DNA of 64,000 nt from Hymenobacter metallicola. GTDB lineage: Bacteria > Bacteroidota > Bacteroidia > Cytophagales > Hymenobacteraceae. The translations under genes and the position numbers were made by a program. The notes beneath the pieces are model-generated. The model saw only the letters and a list, made by a program, of their open reading frames with translations. It was not told the DNA's origin and ran no database searches. The first letter of the stretch is position 1. Every line of letters starts with the position of its first letter. This document shows, piece by piece, positions 33,921-42,828 of this stretch. The stretch covers positions 124,001 to 188,000 of the forward strand of contig NZ_SRMB01000005.1 in assembly GCF_004745645.1 (NCBI RefSeq), read 5' to 3'.

Positions 33921-34457
33921 CTAAATAGTCCACTCCCCGGCCAGCAGCCGCGGTATCAAGGGGTGAATAATTCGGTAGCTGGCTCCCCAAAGCTGGTAGG
34001 GCCCGACGCGGTAAAAGTCGACCAGCATGCGCTGGGACCAGCCCGGCAGCTGCCACCACTCCTGGGCGTGGGTCGCCGGGTCGGCCAGGGTACGCAGGCT
34101 GATTTCGAGCACTTCGGCAATTTCGGGCTGTTGGCACCACCACGTGGCGGGCCGCCGGATGCTGGCCAAAAAAGGCGCAATGTGGAAGCCGCCGGTGAAC
34201 GTGCTCAGCGTCGGCAACGCTAGCAACACCCGTATGTCCTCGGGCTTTAGGCCTACTTCTTCCTCGGCCTCGCGCAGGGCCGTGGCCAGCAGCGACGCAT
34301 CTTCCGGGTCGCGCTTGCCACCGGGAAATGCCAGTTGCCCGCCGTGAATGCCCCGTTCGCCGCGCCGCACCAGGACCAGTTGCAGCTCCCCGGCCGCGTC
34401 GCGGTACACGGGCACAATTACGGCAGATTCGCGCAGGGGAATGGAGGGGGTAGTCAT
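33921..34457 (-). CDS. Nudix hydrolase, CoA pyrophosphatase-like
   Basis: The Nudix box is complete: GKRDPEDASLLATALREAEEEVGL (G-x5-E-x7-REUxEExGU), preceded by RGERGIHGGQLAFPGG. The LVLVRR...GGQLAFPGG region is typical of the NudL/YeaB CoA-diphosphatase group, which hydrolyses CoA to phosphopantetheine and 3',5'-ADP. I start at ATG 34457 (MTTPSIPLRES), because a TACTTTTG element lies at 34488-34495. A GTG at 34514 overlapping the upstream stop (GTGA) is the alternative and would couple translation to the L,D-transpeptidase gene. Confidence 0.85.
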   Translation of the reverse strand: MTTPSIPLRESAVIVPVYRDAAGELQLVLVRRGERGIHGGQLAFPGGKRDPEDASLLATALREAEEEVGLKPEDIRVLLALPTLSTFTGGFHIAPFLASIRRPATWWCQQPEIAEVLEISLRTLADPATHAQEWWQLPGWSQRMLVDFYRVGPYQLWGASYRIIHPLIPRLLAGEWTI

Positions 34458-34510
34458 TGGCAAAAGAAAAATACGGGCATAAACGGACAAAAGTACGCCC
34501 GCGACCTTGT

Positions 34511-35242
34511 TCACCGTACCACGTACCGGCCGGTGGCGGCCACTTCCACGGTCGGCAGGCGCACATGCGCATCAAAGTAAGCGAAACCCGGCTGCAGGCT
34601 CTGCCAGAAGCTATAGTGCCTGCTGGTCTGGTAGCGCTCCATATTCGGGGGCGTCAGCTCGAAGGGGAAAATATGAATCTGCATGTCCTGCTGGCCGGCA
34701 CAGCGGGCTTCCAAGGCTAGCAGATACACTTCCTGAATACAGTCGTCGGTGATGGGCAGGCAGCCGACCGTGACGTTGGAGCCGTGCACGAAGATGTGGC
34801 TGCCCGGGTTGACGCCGCCCAGTGCCCGGTCGGAGGCGTTGGGGTAGTCCAGGCCCAGCGACATGTAGTAGGTGCTGATTGGGTTGAACCGGTCGATGTG
34901 GTAGAAGCCTTCGGGCACTTGGTTGTCGCCCTCGTTGCGCTTGGGGCCCAGCGTGCCCGAGGTGGCTGCCAGCGGGTAGGTGCGCAGGAGCTGAAAGGTG
35001 GCCTCGCCCTGGTTGCGGGCCCATACTTCCAGCCGCCGGCCGATTTTAAACACCCGAAAAAATACTTCCAGCCGGGCGGGGTCAATCTTGCGGCTGCGCA
35101 GCAGGGTGTGGAGCTGGGGCCACTTGCGGGCGTAGGCCAGTTTCACCCGCGGGTACGTGAGCTGGTACTCCCGAAGAGCCGGATTGGGTGGGCAAGCCGC
35201 CACCAACGACCACAAGCTGATGGCTAAGAACAAGATGCGCAT
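34511..35242 (-). CDS. L,D-transpeptidase (YkuD-like) family protein
   Basis: 243 residues with a cleavable or lipoprotein-like N-terminal signal (LFLAISLWSLVAACPP). The catalytic motif reads HIFVHGSNVTVGCLPITDDC, matching the family's HxxGx...SxGC pattern, with Cys as the nucleophile. Such enzymes crosslink peptidoglycan stem peptides or attach proteins to it, in the periplasm. The preceding stretch (LLRTYPLAATSGTLGPKRNEGDNQVPEGFYHIDRFNP) is the typical YkuD substrate groove. It is just upstream of the Nudix gene. Confidence 0.9.
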   Translation of the reverse strand: MRILFLAISLWSLVAACPPNPALREYQLTYPRVKLAYARKWPQLHTLLRSRKIDPARLEVFFRVFKIGRRLEVWARNQGEATFQLLRTYPLAATSGTLGPKRNEGDNQVPEGFYHIDRFNPISTYYMSLGLDYPNASDRALGGVNPGSHIFVHGSNVTVGCLPITDDCIQEVYLLALEARCAGQQDMQIHIFPFELTPPNMERYQTSRHYSFWQSLQPGFAYFDAHVRLPTVEVAATGRYVVR

Positions 35243-35461
35243 AGGCCGAATGCCTGGGATAAGCCGTATAAAACAGGGCGGCTCAGTGGAGCAGCGTCAG
35301 AGAACGGTAAATTACCAATGTTGCGTATGCTATATATAGTAAATAGTAGAGTTGTTTATACCGTCGATTTAGGGAGCATTATGGCTGTAGAACTCTATGC
35401 ATAGCTTAGAAGCTGTGCTAGGCCAGTTCTTTTTTTAGTTTCATTGTTGTCGCGCTTCATC

Positions 35462-36445
35462 ATGGCTGAATCATATTACCAACCCGACGTACTGGGCCCT
35501 GACTTTGAGCAGCAGGTTATTCCCCAGCCGGCTGATTACGAAGGCGCGGTGGTGTGTACCCTGGTACGTTTGCGCGAGCAGGCCCCGGGCTCGAAGGCCG
35601 TGCTCTACGTGCACGGCTTTACCGACTACTTCTTCCAGCGCGACATGGCCCTGGAGTACCGCCGCCACGGCTACCGCTTCTACGCCCTGGATCTGCGCAA
35701 GTATGGCCGCTCCTGGCTGCCCCACCAAACGGCCAACAACGTGCGCGACCTGCGCGAGTACTACGCCGACCTCGACGCGGCGCTGGCCCGGTTGCAGGCC
35801 GAAGGCAATACGACCATTGTGCTCAGCGGCCATTCTACCGGCGGGCTATTGGTGGCTTTGTACGCGCAGGATGGAAGCCGCCGCGGCGCCGTTGCGGCCC
35901 TGTTTCTGAACAGCCCGTTTTTTGCCATGCACCAAAACTGGCTGAACCGCCACCTCGGCGTACCGCTGGCCGCCCGCCTGGGCCGGTGGCTGCCCGACGT
36001 GCAGCTGCCGGCTAATCTGCCGACCGAATACGGGCAGAGCCTGCACCAGCGCTACCACGGCGAATGGGACTACTACCTGCCCTGGAAGCCGATTGAGGTG
36101 TTTCCCGTCAAGCTCGGGTGGCTGCGCGCTATTCATGCCGGGCATCGGCGCATTGCCCGGGGCTTGCAGATTCCGCAGCCGGTGCTGGTGATGCACTCCG
36201 ACAAAACCCTTAGCCGGGCCGGGTGGAGCGAGCAGTATTTCGAAACCGACGCGGTGCTGAACGTGCGGCACATTCGGGAGCTAAGTCCTGGGCTGGGCGC
36301 CCACGTCACGGTAATGGCCATTTCCGGCGGGATTCACGACCTGGTATTGTCGCGGCCGGCCGTGCGCGCCCACGTCTACCAGCAGCTGTTTCGGTGGCTG
36401 GCGACGGTGCTTGCCCCCGCTGAAGCAGCAACGGACCGCCGCTAA
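35462..36445 (+). CDS. Alpha/beta hydrolase (serine lipase/esterase fold)
   Basis: 327 residues from ATG 35462. The oxyanion/first strand region is AVLYVHGFTDYFFQRDMA, the nucleophile elbow GHSTGG (Ser), and the catalytic His is likely in SGGIHDLVLS, with Asp in HSDKTLS. The layout resembles monoacylglycerol-lipase-like serine hydrolases. There is no signal peptide, so it is cytoplasmic. The substrate cannot be told. An upstream in-frame start (35444) adds six residues and is less likely. Confidence 0.86.
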   Translation: MAESYYQPDVLGPDFEQQVIPQPADYEGAVVCTLVRLREQAPGSKAVLYVHGFTDYFFQRDMALEYRRHGYRFYALDLRKYGRSWLPHQTANNVRDLREYYADLDAALARLQAEGNTTIVLSGHSTGGLLVALYAQDGSRRGAVAALFLNSPFFAMHQNWLNRHLGVPLAARLGRWLPDVQLPANLPTEYGQSLHQRYHGEWDYYLPWKPIEVFPVKLGWLRAIHAGHRRIARGLQIPQPVLVMHSDKTLSRAGWSEQYFETDAVLNVRHIRELSPGLGAHVTVMAISGGIHDLVLSRPAVRAHVYQQLFRWLATVLAPAEAATDRR

Positions 36446-36570
36446 AGGGTAAAGGCATTGAAAACCGAAGCAGGGCTCTACCGGTTAGGCTTAGGTCAGA
36501 TGCTCCCAACCGTTACACCACCAGCTGCCTGTGGGGGTTGAGTGCTCAAAACTTACTGCCTGCCCCGCCT

Positions 36571-37476
36571 ATGCGTAGCCTATACTGGAGCCTGTTGCTA
36601 AGCCTGGGCCTGGCTGGTTTTGGGGCCCGGGCCCAAACCGCCCGGGAGGCGTTGAGGCGGCCGCCGGGCCAGGTGGTGGTAATCGGGCACGCCGGCTCGG
36701 GTTTTTTTACGCCCCTGAACCCGTTCAATCCATTGCCGCCCAGTAGTCTGCGGAGCGAGCTAAAAGCCCTGGAAGATGGGGCCGACGGCCTGGAAATCGA
36801 TATCCAGCTTAGTCAGGACAGCGTGCCGGTACTCTACCACGACACGACGCTGGACACCATGACCAAGACCGGCCGGGGCTGCACCCACCAGTACCCCGCC
36901 GCTCAGCTCGTGCAGCTGCAGTTTCGCGGGGGCTGGCCCTACGACTGGTTTCAGCACGAGCGGCTGGTGACCCTCGATACGCTGCTAGCCCGCCTGGCGC
37001 GCCAGCCGGCCTATCCTTACCTCCACCTCGACTTGCACGAAATCCTGCCCTGCCTAACCGAAACGCAGACTTTGCGCAACTCGGCGGCCCTGGCCCGGCA
37101 ACTAGTAACCCTGCTGCAGCGCTACCACGTGCCCGCCGCCCGGGTTCTTATCGTCTCCGACCAGCTCCCGACGCTGCGGCGCTTCCGGCAGCTGTGGCCT
37201 GAGCTGCCACTGGGGCTTGAAATCAACGGCGGCTATGCGGCCAACCTGGGCGTAGCGCAAACCGAGAAGCTGGACGCGGTGGTGTTGGCTGAAGACCTGA
37301 CCACACCCGACAACACCGCGGCGGCCCACGCGGCAGGGCTGGCTGTGGTAGCCTTTGGGGCCCGATCCGCCAAATCCATTACCAAGGTGGTCGGGGCGCA
37401 TCCCGATGCCTACGAGGTGGATAACGTACGCAAGCTCCGGCGAATCCTGGGCCAGCCGGCAGCTGCCAAGCAGTAG
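36571..37476 (+). CDS. Glycerophosphodiester phosphodiesterase family protein
   Basis: Secreted GDPD that would release glycerol-3-phosphate from lipid-derived glycerophosphodiesters. Signal peptide SLYWSLLLSLGLAGFGARAQ, then IGHAGSGFF, where the usual HRG is HAG; LEIDIQLSQDSVPVLYHDTTLD carries the metal-binding Glu/Asp and the general-acid His. C-terminal TIM-barrel strands include YLHLDLHEIL and GLAVVAFGARSAK. The HRG to HAG change removes the conserved Arg, so activity may be altered. ATG 36571 was chosen over TTG 36538 because the signal peptide then begins correctly. Confidence 0.8.
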   Translation: MRSLYWSLLLSLGLAGFGARAQTAREALRRPPGQVVVIGHAGSGFFTPLNPFNPLPPSSLRSELKALEDGADGLEIDIQLSQDSVPVLYHDTTLDTMTKTGRGCTHQYPAAQLVQLQFRGGWPYDWFQHERLVTLDTLLARLARQPAYPYLHLDLHEILPCLTETQTLRNSAALARQLVTLLQRYHVPAARVLIVSDQLPTLRRFRQLWPELPLGLEINGGYAANLGVAQTEKLDAVVLAEDLTTPDNTAAAHAAGLAVVAFGARSAKSITKVVGAHPDAYEVDNVRKLRRILGQPAAAKQ

Positions 37477-37654
37477 CGTTGCGCTGGGGCGCAAAACCGA
37501 GAGTTCTTTATTTCGGATAGAGAATATAGACGCTGGCAGATAGAATGCAGTAGTTAAGCTAAATTCTGAGCGCAGGGCTCAGCAGTTGAGTCTATTTGGG
37601 AGAACCAAACGCTCTGAAACCGGAGCTATCCGTCTCTTTATCAGTCTTCTGTCC

Positions 37655-37855
37655 ATGCGTACTGCCCTGCTTCGCCCCGCTGTTTCCTTTATTTTGTTCG
37701 TGCTGCTGCTGGCTTCGACGCTAACCGCCTCGGCCGGCAACCCCTACCTGCGGGCCCTGCAGCACGGCCGCCGCTACGTACACCGGCCCATCTACAAGCA
37801 ATACCAGCACCCCACGCACAAGAGCCACCGCGGCCTGTGGCTCTTCAAAAAGTAA
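37655..37855 (+). CDS. Small secreted basic peptide, unknown
   Basis: 66 residues from ATG 37655. A clear signal peptide (LRPAVSFILFVLLLASTLTASA) precedes a mature part of about 38 residues rich in Arg, His, Lys and Tyr (GNPYLRALQHGRRYVHRPIY onward). The mature peptide is strongly basic with no Cys. I do not recognise a family. The clean signal peptide supports a real gene. Upstream DNA is non-coding; the J-like gene follows 86 bases downstream. Confidence 0.6.
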   Translation: MRTALLRPAVSFILFVLLLASTLTASAGNPYLRALQHGRRYVHRPIYKQYQHPTHKSHRGLWLFKK

Positions 37856-37941
37856 ACCTTGGCTTCATAAATAAAAAGCTGTTCTATAGGGCCATTCGGG
37901 CGGGTTCGTTACTTTAAGGCTTTCCTTGAGCGAAGCCGTTT

Positions 37942-38685
37942 ATGCTGGATTATTACCGCCTTTTGGGAGTCGACTTTACGGCCACGCAGGCGGAAATAGA
38001 GGAGGCCTACCAGCGGCAGAAAGCCCGCCTGAGCCGGCGCACCGCTGACCCGGCCATGCAGTTGCGTCTGCAGCAGGTGCACACGGGCTACGAAATTCTG
38101 GGCAACCCCGGCCGCCGCCTGGCTTACAACGTGCTACTGGCCCAGGAGCCCGTACCCGAGCCACCCGCCGACCCCACCCAACTCCTGCTGGCCCGCTATG
38201 CTCCGGCCGCCCGCTGGCTTAACGCCGGGTTGATTCTGGGCTGCCTGCTGCTGTTGCTCGACTGGGCCCTGCCCATGCGCACGTTTCCGAATGAAGAAGT
38301 GCTGGTCCGCCAGATTGTGTCGGTGTCGTCGGCGGCTTCCGATCCGCAGATGGCCTATGACGTAACCACGCCCCGCACCACTTTCCGCGTGCCCAGCCGC
38401 TACGGCCACCGGGTCCGTAAAGGCGCCCGGCTGACGGTCAGCCAAACGCCCTTGTTGGGGGTGGTGCGCCGCATCGGGGTGCCGCCGACTTCGCCGGGCG
38501 AGTTACCGGAGTTCAAGGCCTCGGGGGGCAATATTTACGGTTCGTTTAGCTTGTTGCCCGGGGTACTCTTCATCGTGGCAACCCTGGGACTGCTGCCCGG
38601 CCGCTCCCCCGAAATGCGCGTCAATACGGCCGTGGTAGGCGCCTTGCTGGCCGTTGTAGCTCTAGTGGTGCTAATCTGGTTTTGA
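37942..38685 (+). CDS. J-domain-like membrane protein lacking HPD
   Basis: 247 residues. Residues 1-65 match a J domain (LDYYRLLGVDFTATQAEIEEAYQRQKARLS...LRLQQVHTGYEILGNPGRRLAYNVLL), but where the invariant HPD loop should be, the sequence reads RRTADPAM. Without HPD it should not stimulate DnaK ATPase. Hydrophobic segments lie at about 90-110 (WLNAGLILGCLLLLLDWAL) and near the C-terminus (LLPGVLFIVATLGLLPG and VVGALLAVVALVVLIWF). The region between is a soluble beta-rich part. Function unknown. Confidence 0.82.
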   Translation: MLDYYRLLGVDFTATQAEIEEAYQRQKARLSRRTADPAMQLRLQQVHTGYEILGNPGRRLAYNVLLAQEPVPEPPADPTQLLLARYAPAARWLNAGLILGCLLLLLDWALPMRTFPNEEVLVRQIVSVSSAASDPQMAYDVTTPRTTFRVPSRYGHRVRKGARLTVSQTPLLGVVRRIGVPPTSPGELPEFKASGGNIYGSFSLLPGVLFIVATLGLLPGRSPEMRVNTAVVGALLAVVALVVLIWF

Positions 38686-38701
38686 GGCCTAATCAAAAGG
38701 A

Positions 38702-38737
38702 AAAGCGGCCCTACGTGAAGTAAGGCCGCTTTCTTAT
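38702..38737. terminator. Hairpin between the J-like gene and the SDR gene
   Basis: AAAGCGGCCCTAC (38702-38714) with GTAAGGCCGCTTT (38720-38732), one mismatch, followed by CTTATT. Shared by convergent genes. Confidence 0.78.
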
Positions 38738-38756
38738 TAGCAAGCACTACTACTTC

Positions 38757-39548
38757 CTAGGCAATACTGCGAATCACGCCGCCGTCGACCCGCACCGAAG
38801 CGCCGTTGGTGGCGGCCGCCAGCGGGCTAGCCAAATAGGCGACCATAGTGGCAATTTCGTCGGTGGTGGCAAAGCGCTGCAGCAGCGACGACGGCCGGGC
38901 CTGCTGGAAGAAGTCGTGCTCGGCCTCTTCCTTGGTTTTGCCTTCGGCCGACAGCTTGCTCAAAAACTCCTGCACGCCCTCGGAGGCCGTGGGGCCGGGC
39001 AGCACCGAGTTAACCGTGACATCGGTGCCCTTCGTCAGCTCGGCCAAGCCCCGGGCTACGCCCAGCTGGGCCGTTTTGGTGGTGCCGTAGTGAATCATTT
39101 CCTCCGGAATCTGTAGGCCCGATTCGCTGGAGATAAACAGGATACGGCCCCAGTTCTGGGCCAGCATCAGCGGAAAATACTGGCGCGACAGGCGCACTCC
39201 GCTCAGCACGTTTACTTCAAAAAAGCGGAGCCACTCGTCGTCGGTGATGTCGGCAAACGGTTTGGGTTCGAAAATACCCACGTTGTTCACCAGAATATCT
39301 ACCGTGGGTACTTCGCGCAGTAGACGCTGCACCTCGTCGGCCCGGCCAAAATCGACGGCTACCCCGCGCACGTTGGCCTGGGGCGTAGCGGCCAGAATCG
39401 TGGCCTGGGCTTCTTCCAGGCGGGCTGCCGTGCGCCCCGTCAGAATTACCTGGGCGCCCTCGGCCGCCAGCCGTTGCGCAATAGCCAAGCCGATGCCAGC
39501 GGTGGAGCCCGTAACCAGCGCTACTTTATTGGTGAGGTGTAAATCCAT
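38757..39548 (-). CDS. Short-chain dehydrogenase/reductase
   Basis: 263-residue classical SDR oxidoreductase using NAD(P). The nucleotide-binding TGSTAGIGLAIA, the NNVG structural motif, the catalytic Ser (ISSESG) and the Y-x-x-x-K motif (HYGTTK) are all present. The C-terminus ends with NGASVRVDGGVIRSIA, typical of 3-oxoacyl-ACP reductase-like SDRs. The extra helical piece EFLSKLSAEGKTKEEAEHDFF is seen in many stand-alone SDRs. Substrate unknown. Confidence 0.92.
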   Translation of the reverse strand: MDLHLTNKVALVTGSTAGIGLAIAQRLAAEGAQVILTGRTAARLEEAQATILAATPQANVRGVAVDFGRADEVQRLLREVPTVDILVNNVGIFEPKPFADITDDEWLRFFEVNVLSGVRLSRQYFPLMLAQNWGRILFISSESGLQIPEEMIHYGTTKTAQLGVARGLAELTKGTDVTVNSVLPGPTASEGVQEFLSKLSAEGKTKEEAEHDFFQQARPSSLLQRFATTDEIATMVAYLASPLAAATNGASVRVDGGVIRSIA

Positions 39549-39660
39549 AGCAAGACAAGAGTAGAGGAAAAGAGAAATTCTCTCTTAAACCGCTCTGCCC
39601 CGATTTTGTCTGCTTCCCCCACCGAAATCGGCCTGGCTGTTCACGTACAGCTACACCCCA

Positions 39661-39713
39661 ACCGCCCGAACCGCCCTGCCAAGCCAAAGGCCCGACGGGA
39701 CGGTTCGGGTGGT
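39661..39713. repeat. Inverted repeat downstream of the T9SS cargo gene
   Basis: ACCGCCCGAACCG (39661-39673) pairs with CGGTTCGGGTGGT (39701-39713), one G-T wobble, with a 27-base loop. It may be a terminator for the secreted-protein gene; it lies between it and the divergent SDR gene. Confidence 0.5.
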
Positions 39714-39755
39714 TGAAACAGCTGACGCAAGGCGCTCCGTGAAGCGGAGGTGTGG

Positions 39756-41378
39756 CTACTGAATGGTTACCCGCTGGGTTGTTACCTGCTGGTTGTGCTC
39801 CAGATTCAGTACGTACAGGCCGCGGGGTAGGCTGGAGGTATCAAAGCTGGTTTCAGCAGTGGTGCCGGCGGTGCTACGCAGGGTCTGGCGGGCTACGATT
39901 CGTCCGAACGGATTGTACAACGTGGCAATTATGGCCTGGTCGGCTTCCGAGGCCTGGATGCGGAGCGTGAAGCGGCTTTGCGCGGGGTTGGGAAATACGC
40001 TCGATTCCAACGCTACGGGCTCGGCCTGCTGGCGGGCCCGGGAAGTAGCCGTGCCGAGGCGGGCCAGGTAGCAGTTGGTGGCCGTGCCGGCCGTGGCATA
40101 CGGCCCAAACTGGCAAGTGCCCGTAGCCGTGCCGGCCGTGTACACGGTATTGCGCCCATCCAGAATCAGGGAGCTGCCGGTGCTGCTGCCGGGACCTCCT
40201 ACCAAGGTGGTGCGGGCTATTTGTCCCGTAGGCTGGAGCTGGGTAATAAAGGCCTGGTTATTGGCCTGCGAACCGGTCAGGTACGCTATGCCGGCCGTTT
40301 TGTCGATGGCAATATCCGTCGGGAAGTCGTAGTTGGCTCCCCCCATAGCCGTAGCCCATTCTGCCTGGCCCTGGGGCGTATACCGCGTCATGAAAATGTC
40401 GGCGCTGCCGTTGCTGATCAGAGTAGTGGCGCCAAATGAGGCTGTGCCGCTGAAGCTGTCGGCCAGGTAGATTTTGCCGGCCGCATCGGTGCCCAGGCTA
40501 CGCCCGTCGCCGTAGCCGGCCGGCGCCAGGGCCCACTGCACCTGGCCCTGGGCTGCACTGAAGCGGATCAGAAACAGGTTGCTGTCGGAGTTGGCCGGCT
40601 GCAGGGTTGTGCCGTCAATAGTGAGGCTGCTGAAAAAATTGCCGCTCACGTAGCAGTTGCCGGCCGCATCCACGGCCGTGGCGCGGCCGGTGCTGGGAGC
40701 GTAGGCGTCGGCCGGCGCATCCCACACTTTGGCCCAGCGAACAACGCCCTGGGTGGTGTAGCTGGCTGCAAAGGCCTTGTTTTGGCGGTTGGTGAAGCTC
40801 AGGCGGCCAAACTGCACGGTGCTGCCGCTCACGCTGCCGGTTACGTAGCTGTTGCCGGCCGCATCTACCGCCACCGACCAGCCTTTGTTGGTAGCGTACC
40901 GTTCCGGGGCGGTGCTGCTGGCCTGCTGCACCCAGCTGATGCTCCCGGCGGCAGAGCACTTGAGTAGGAGCACGTCCTCCGCATCGGGGGTTTGGGAGGT
41001 GAGCTGGGCGTTGCGGCCGTAGCTGAGCGTGCCCCGGAAAGAGCCCGTCACGTAGCTGTTGCCGCTCCGGTCAACAGCAATGCTGGTGGGCAGTACATCG
41101 TCGCTGACGCTGAGCTGGGTGGTGTGCAGCACCCGGCCACTGGCATCGACGCGGGCAATGTAGAGGCAGCGGCCAGGACCGGTCAGGCGGCGGTTGCCGA
41201 GTTGCAGACTGTTATCAAAGCGGCCCGTTACCACAAAGTCGCCGGTAGGCGAGCAGGCAATGTCAGCCACGGAATTCACGCCTTCCACCGACTGCAGCCA
41301 GTTCCAGGTGGGTGTTTGCGCTTGGGAGATAGACGAATAACCAACGAGTAGAGCGAAAGCGAGAAAAAGTTGTTTCAT
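39756..41378 (-). CDS. Secreted SBBP-repeat protein with type IX secretion domain
   Basis: 540 residues. Signal peptide LFLAFALLVGYSSISQAQ, then repeated units of the SBBP-like beta-propeller type (AVDAAGNSYVTGSVSG, AVDAAGNCYVSGNFF, GTDAAGKIYLADSFSG, AIDKTAGIAYLTGSQ). The last 80 residues are a type A T9SS sorting domain: SSVFPNPAQSRFTLRI, LYNPFGRIVARQTL, SLPRGLYVLNLE. It is therefore exported by the gliding/T9SS pathway and anchored or released at the surface. Function of the propeller is unknown. Confidence 0.9.
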   Translation of the reverse strand: MKQLFLAFALLVGYSSISQAQTPTWNWLQSVEGVNSVADIACSPTGDFVVTGRFDNSLQLGNRRLTGPGRCLYIARVDASGRVLHTTQLSVSDDVLPTSIAVDRSGNSYVTGSFRGTLSYGRNAQLTSQTPDAEDVLLLKCSAAGSISWVQQASSTAPERYATNKGWSVAVDAAGNSYVTGSVSGSTVQFGRLSFTNRQNKAFAASYTTQGVVRWAKVWDAPADAYAPSTGRATAVDAAGNCYVSGNFFSSLTIDGTTLQPANSDSNLFLIRFSAAQGQVQWALAPAGYGDGRSLGTDAAGKIYLADSFSGTASFGATTLISNGSADIFMTRYTPQGQAEWATAMGGANYDFPTDIAIDKTAGIAYLTGSQANNQAFITQLQPTGQIARTTLVGGPGSSTGSSLILDGRNTVYTAGTATGTCQFGPYATAGTATNCYLARLGTATSRARQQAEPVALESSVFPNPAQSRFTLRIQASEADQAIIATLYNPFGRIVARQTLRSTAGTTAETSFDTSSLPRGLYVLNLEHNQQVTTQRVTIQ

Positions 41379-41997
41379 AGCGAAATGGAGGGGTGGGGAA
41401 TGACTTGATACAAGTGAAATGGGGGAGATGGTGAAGTAAGAAACAGCCTGCTGCCGGTCGCAGGAGAAGCCAATGCGTCGAAAACCAAGGGGAACAACGG
41501 CCCTGGGTGTTGCAAAGCCGGAGTCTGGCTGCAGGCCCGGCAGCTGAAAGGGAAACGAAGGGGAAAAAAGAAAGCCGTAGCCGCGGAATATCTGCTAATG
41601 ATATGCCGGATGCTGGTCCAAGCCCAGCTTAACGTGTTGCTAAAGAGTAACTAAGAATAATTCTGCCCAACTGCCGCCAGTAAGCTCCTTACCAGCCATC
41701 GACCAACCTCTTCAAAAAAGAGCACAAAGAGGGAGGTGCCACGATCCAACTACTTATCCTAAAAATGAAATTATTAAATCTTATTTATAAATGACATAAT
41801 CCTATCAAAAAGAATTTTGGCTTTCCCGCCATTACTGATCAGCTTGATTAGGGCGGTAATACGGGCCCTTGTGTTCCAGAGCCCGAAAACAGACCACCGT
41901 AGACCCTTCAAAAAAGAGCCTACGGTGGAGAAAGAAATTTTTGTGGTTGCTGCCGCCTGTTGCTATCCGGTGGGTATGCTGGCAAAGTCCGTTGGGT
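41379..41997. other. Gene-free stretch with a small hairpin
   Basis: About 620 bases without a credible gene. It includes an AT-rich patch (41760-41815) and a hairpin CCACCGTAG (41894-41902) / CTACGGTGG (41920-41928). The phrase CTTCAAAAAAGAGC occurs twice (about 41710 and 41906). The left part is the upstream region of the T9SS cargo gene. Nothing else recognised. Confidence 0.6.
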
Positions 41998-42735
41998 CTA
42001 TTTCGCTAAAGTGCTAAGCTCCAGTGTCTCGCCCGCCCGTAAGGCGTGCACTTGCACCGCGTCCGCAGGGGATAGGTAGGCGCGCAGCTGCTCGGGAGTG
42101 CCGACCAGGGAAGCAAAGGTGCCGTAGTGAAACGGCACCACGTGGGGCACCCGCAGCAGCCGGGCGGCCAGAGCAGCTTCGCGCGGCCCCATGGTGTACC
42201 GGTCGCCGATGGGCAGCAAGGCTACAGTGGGCTGGTAGAGCTCGGCGAGCAGGCGCATGTCACCAAACAGGGCCGTGTCGCCGGCCGCGTAAAGCACGGT
42301 TCCATCGGAAAAAGCCAGGATATAGCCCACGGCCTCGTGCTGAAAACCGGTTTTGTTACCCGGCAAATCGACATGGGCCGCGTGGTGGCCCACGGTCATG
42401 GTCAGGCGCAGATCCAGCACCTCAACGCCACCGCCGACATTCATGGCCTCAAACTGCTCGGGCGGCACGCCTTGCTCATACAAGTAGAAGCGCACGGGAG
42501 CCGGCGCCACCACTTTAGCACCCGTGCGGGCCAGCAGCGCGGGCAAATCGGGGTCGAAATGGTCGTCGTGGCCGTGCGTAATCAGCACCAAATCGACGTG
42601 CTCAGGGTGCCGGAGTTCCTGGGGTATATACGGGTTGGTTGCCAGCCAAGGGTCGAGCAGGATAACGCGGCCCTCGGGCGTGGTGAGGCGGAAGCTGGCG
42701 TGACCCAGAAACTGAAGCAGGGTAGGTGCAGGCAT
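41998..42735 (-). CDS. UPF0173-type metal-dependent hydrolase (MBL fold)
   Basis: 245 residues of metallo-beta-lactamase fold. FLGHASFRLTTPEGRVILLDPWLATNP is the family's beginning, THGHDDHFD the metal motif (HxHxDH), and VGHHAAHV, AGDTALFGDM and VVPFHYGTF hold further ligands. The UPF0173 group (YtkL-like) has no proven substrate. ATG 42735 (MPAPTLLQF) is preferred to the upstream start, which adds a Phe/Cys-rich stretch. The next gene upstream is on the same strand, 93 bases away. Confidence 0.88.
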   Translation of the reverse strand: MPAPTLLQFLGHASFRLTTPEGRVILLDPWLATNPYIPQELRHPEHVDLVLITHGHDDHFDPDLPALLARTGAKVVAPAPVRFYLYEQGVPPEQFEAMNVGGGVEVLDLRLTMTVGHHAAHVDLPGNKTGFQHEAVGYILAFSDGTVLYAAGDTALFGDMRLLAELYQPTVALLPIGDRYTMGPREAALAARLLRVPHVVPFHYGTFASLVGTPEQLRAYLSPADAVQVHALRAGETLELSTLAK

Positions 42736-42828
42736 AGCGAATAGGGAAGGTATGGGGCCGCAAAATAGCATCCCGTAGCTGCAGATTCCTGCCCGTCGTT
42801 TTTTGCCTTACAAATCGAAAGAAAGGAT

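Noticed and set aside
41817..42017. 66-codon plus frame in the gene-free stretch
   Set aside because: It overlaps the UPF0173 stop and a hairpin; no conserved-looking features.
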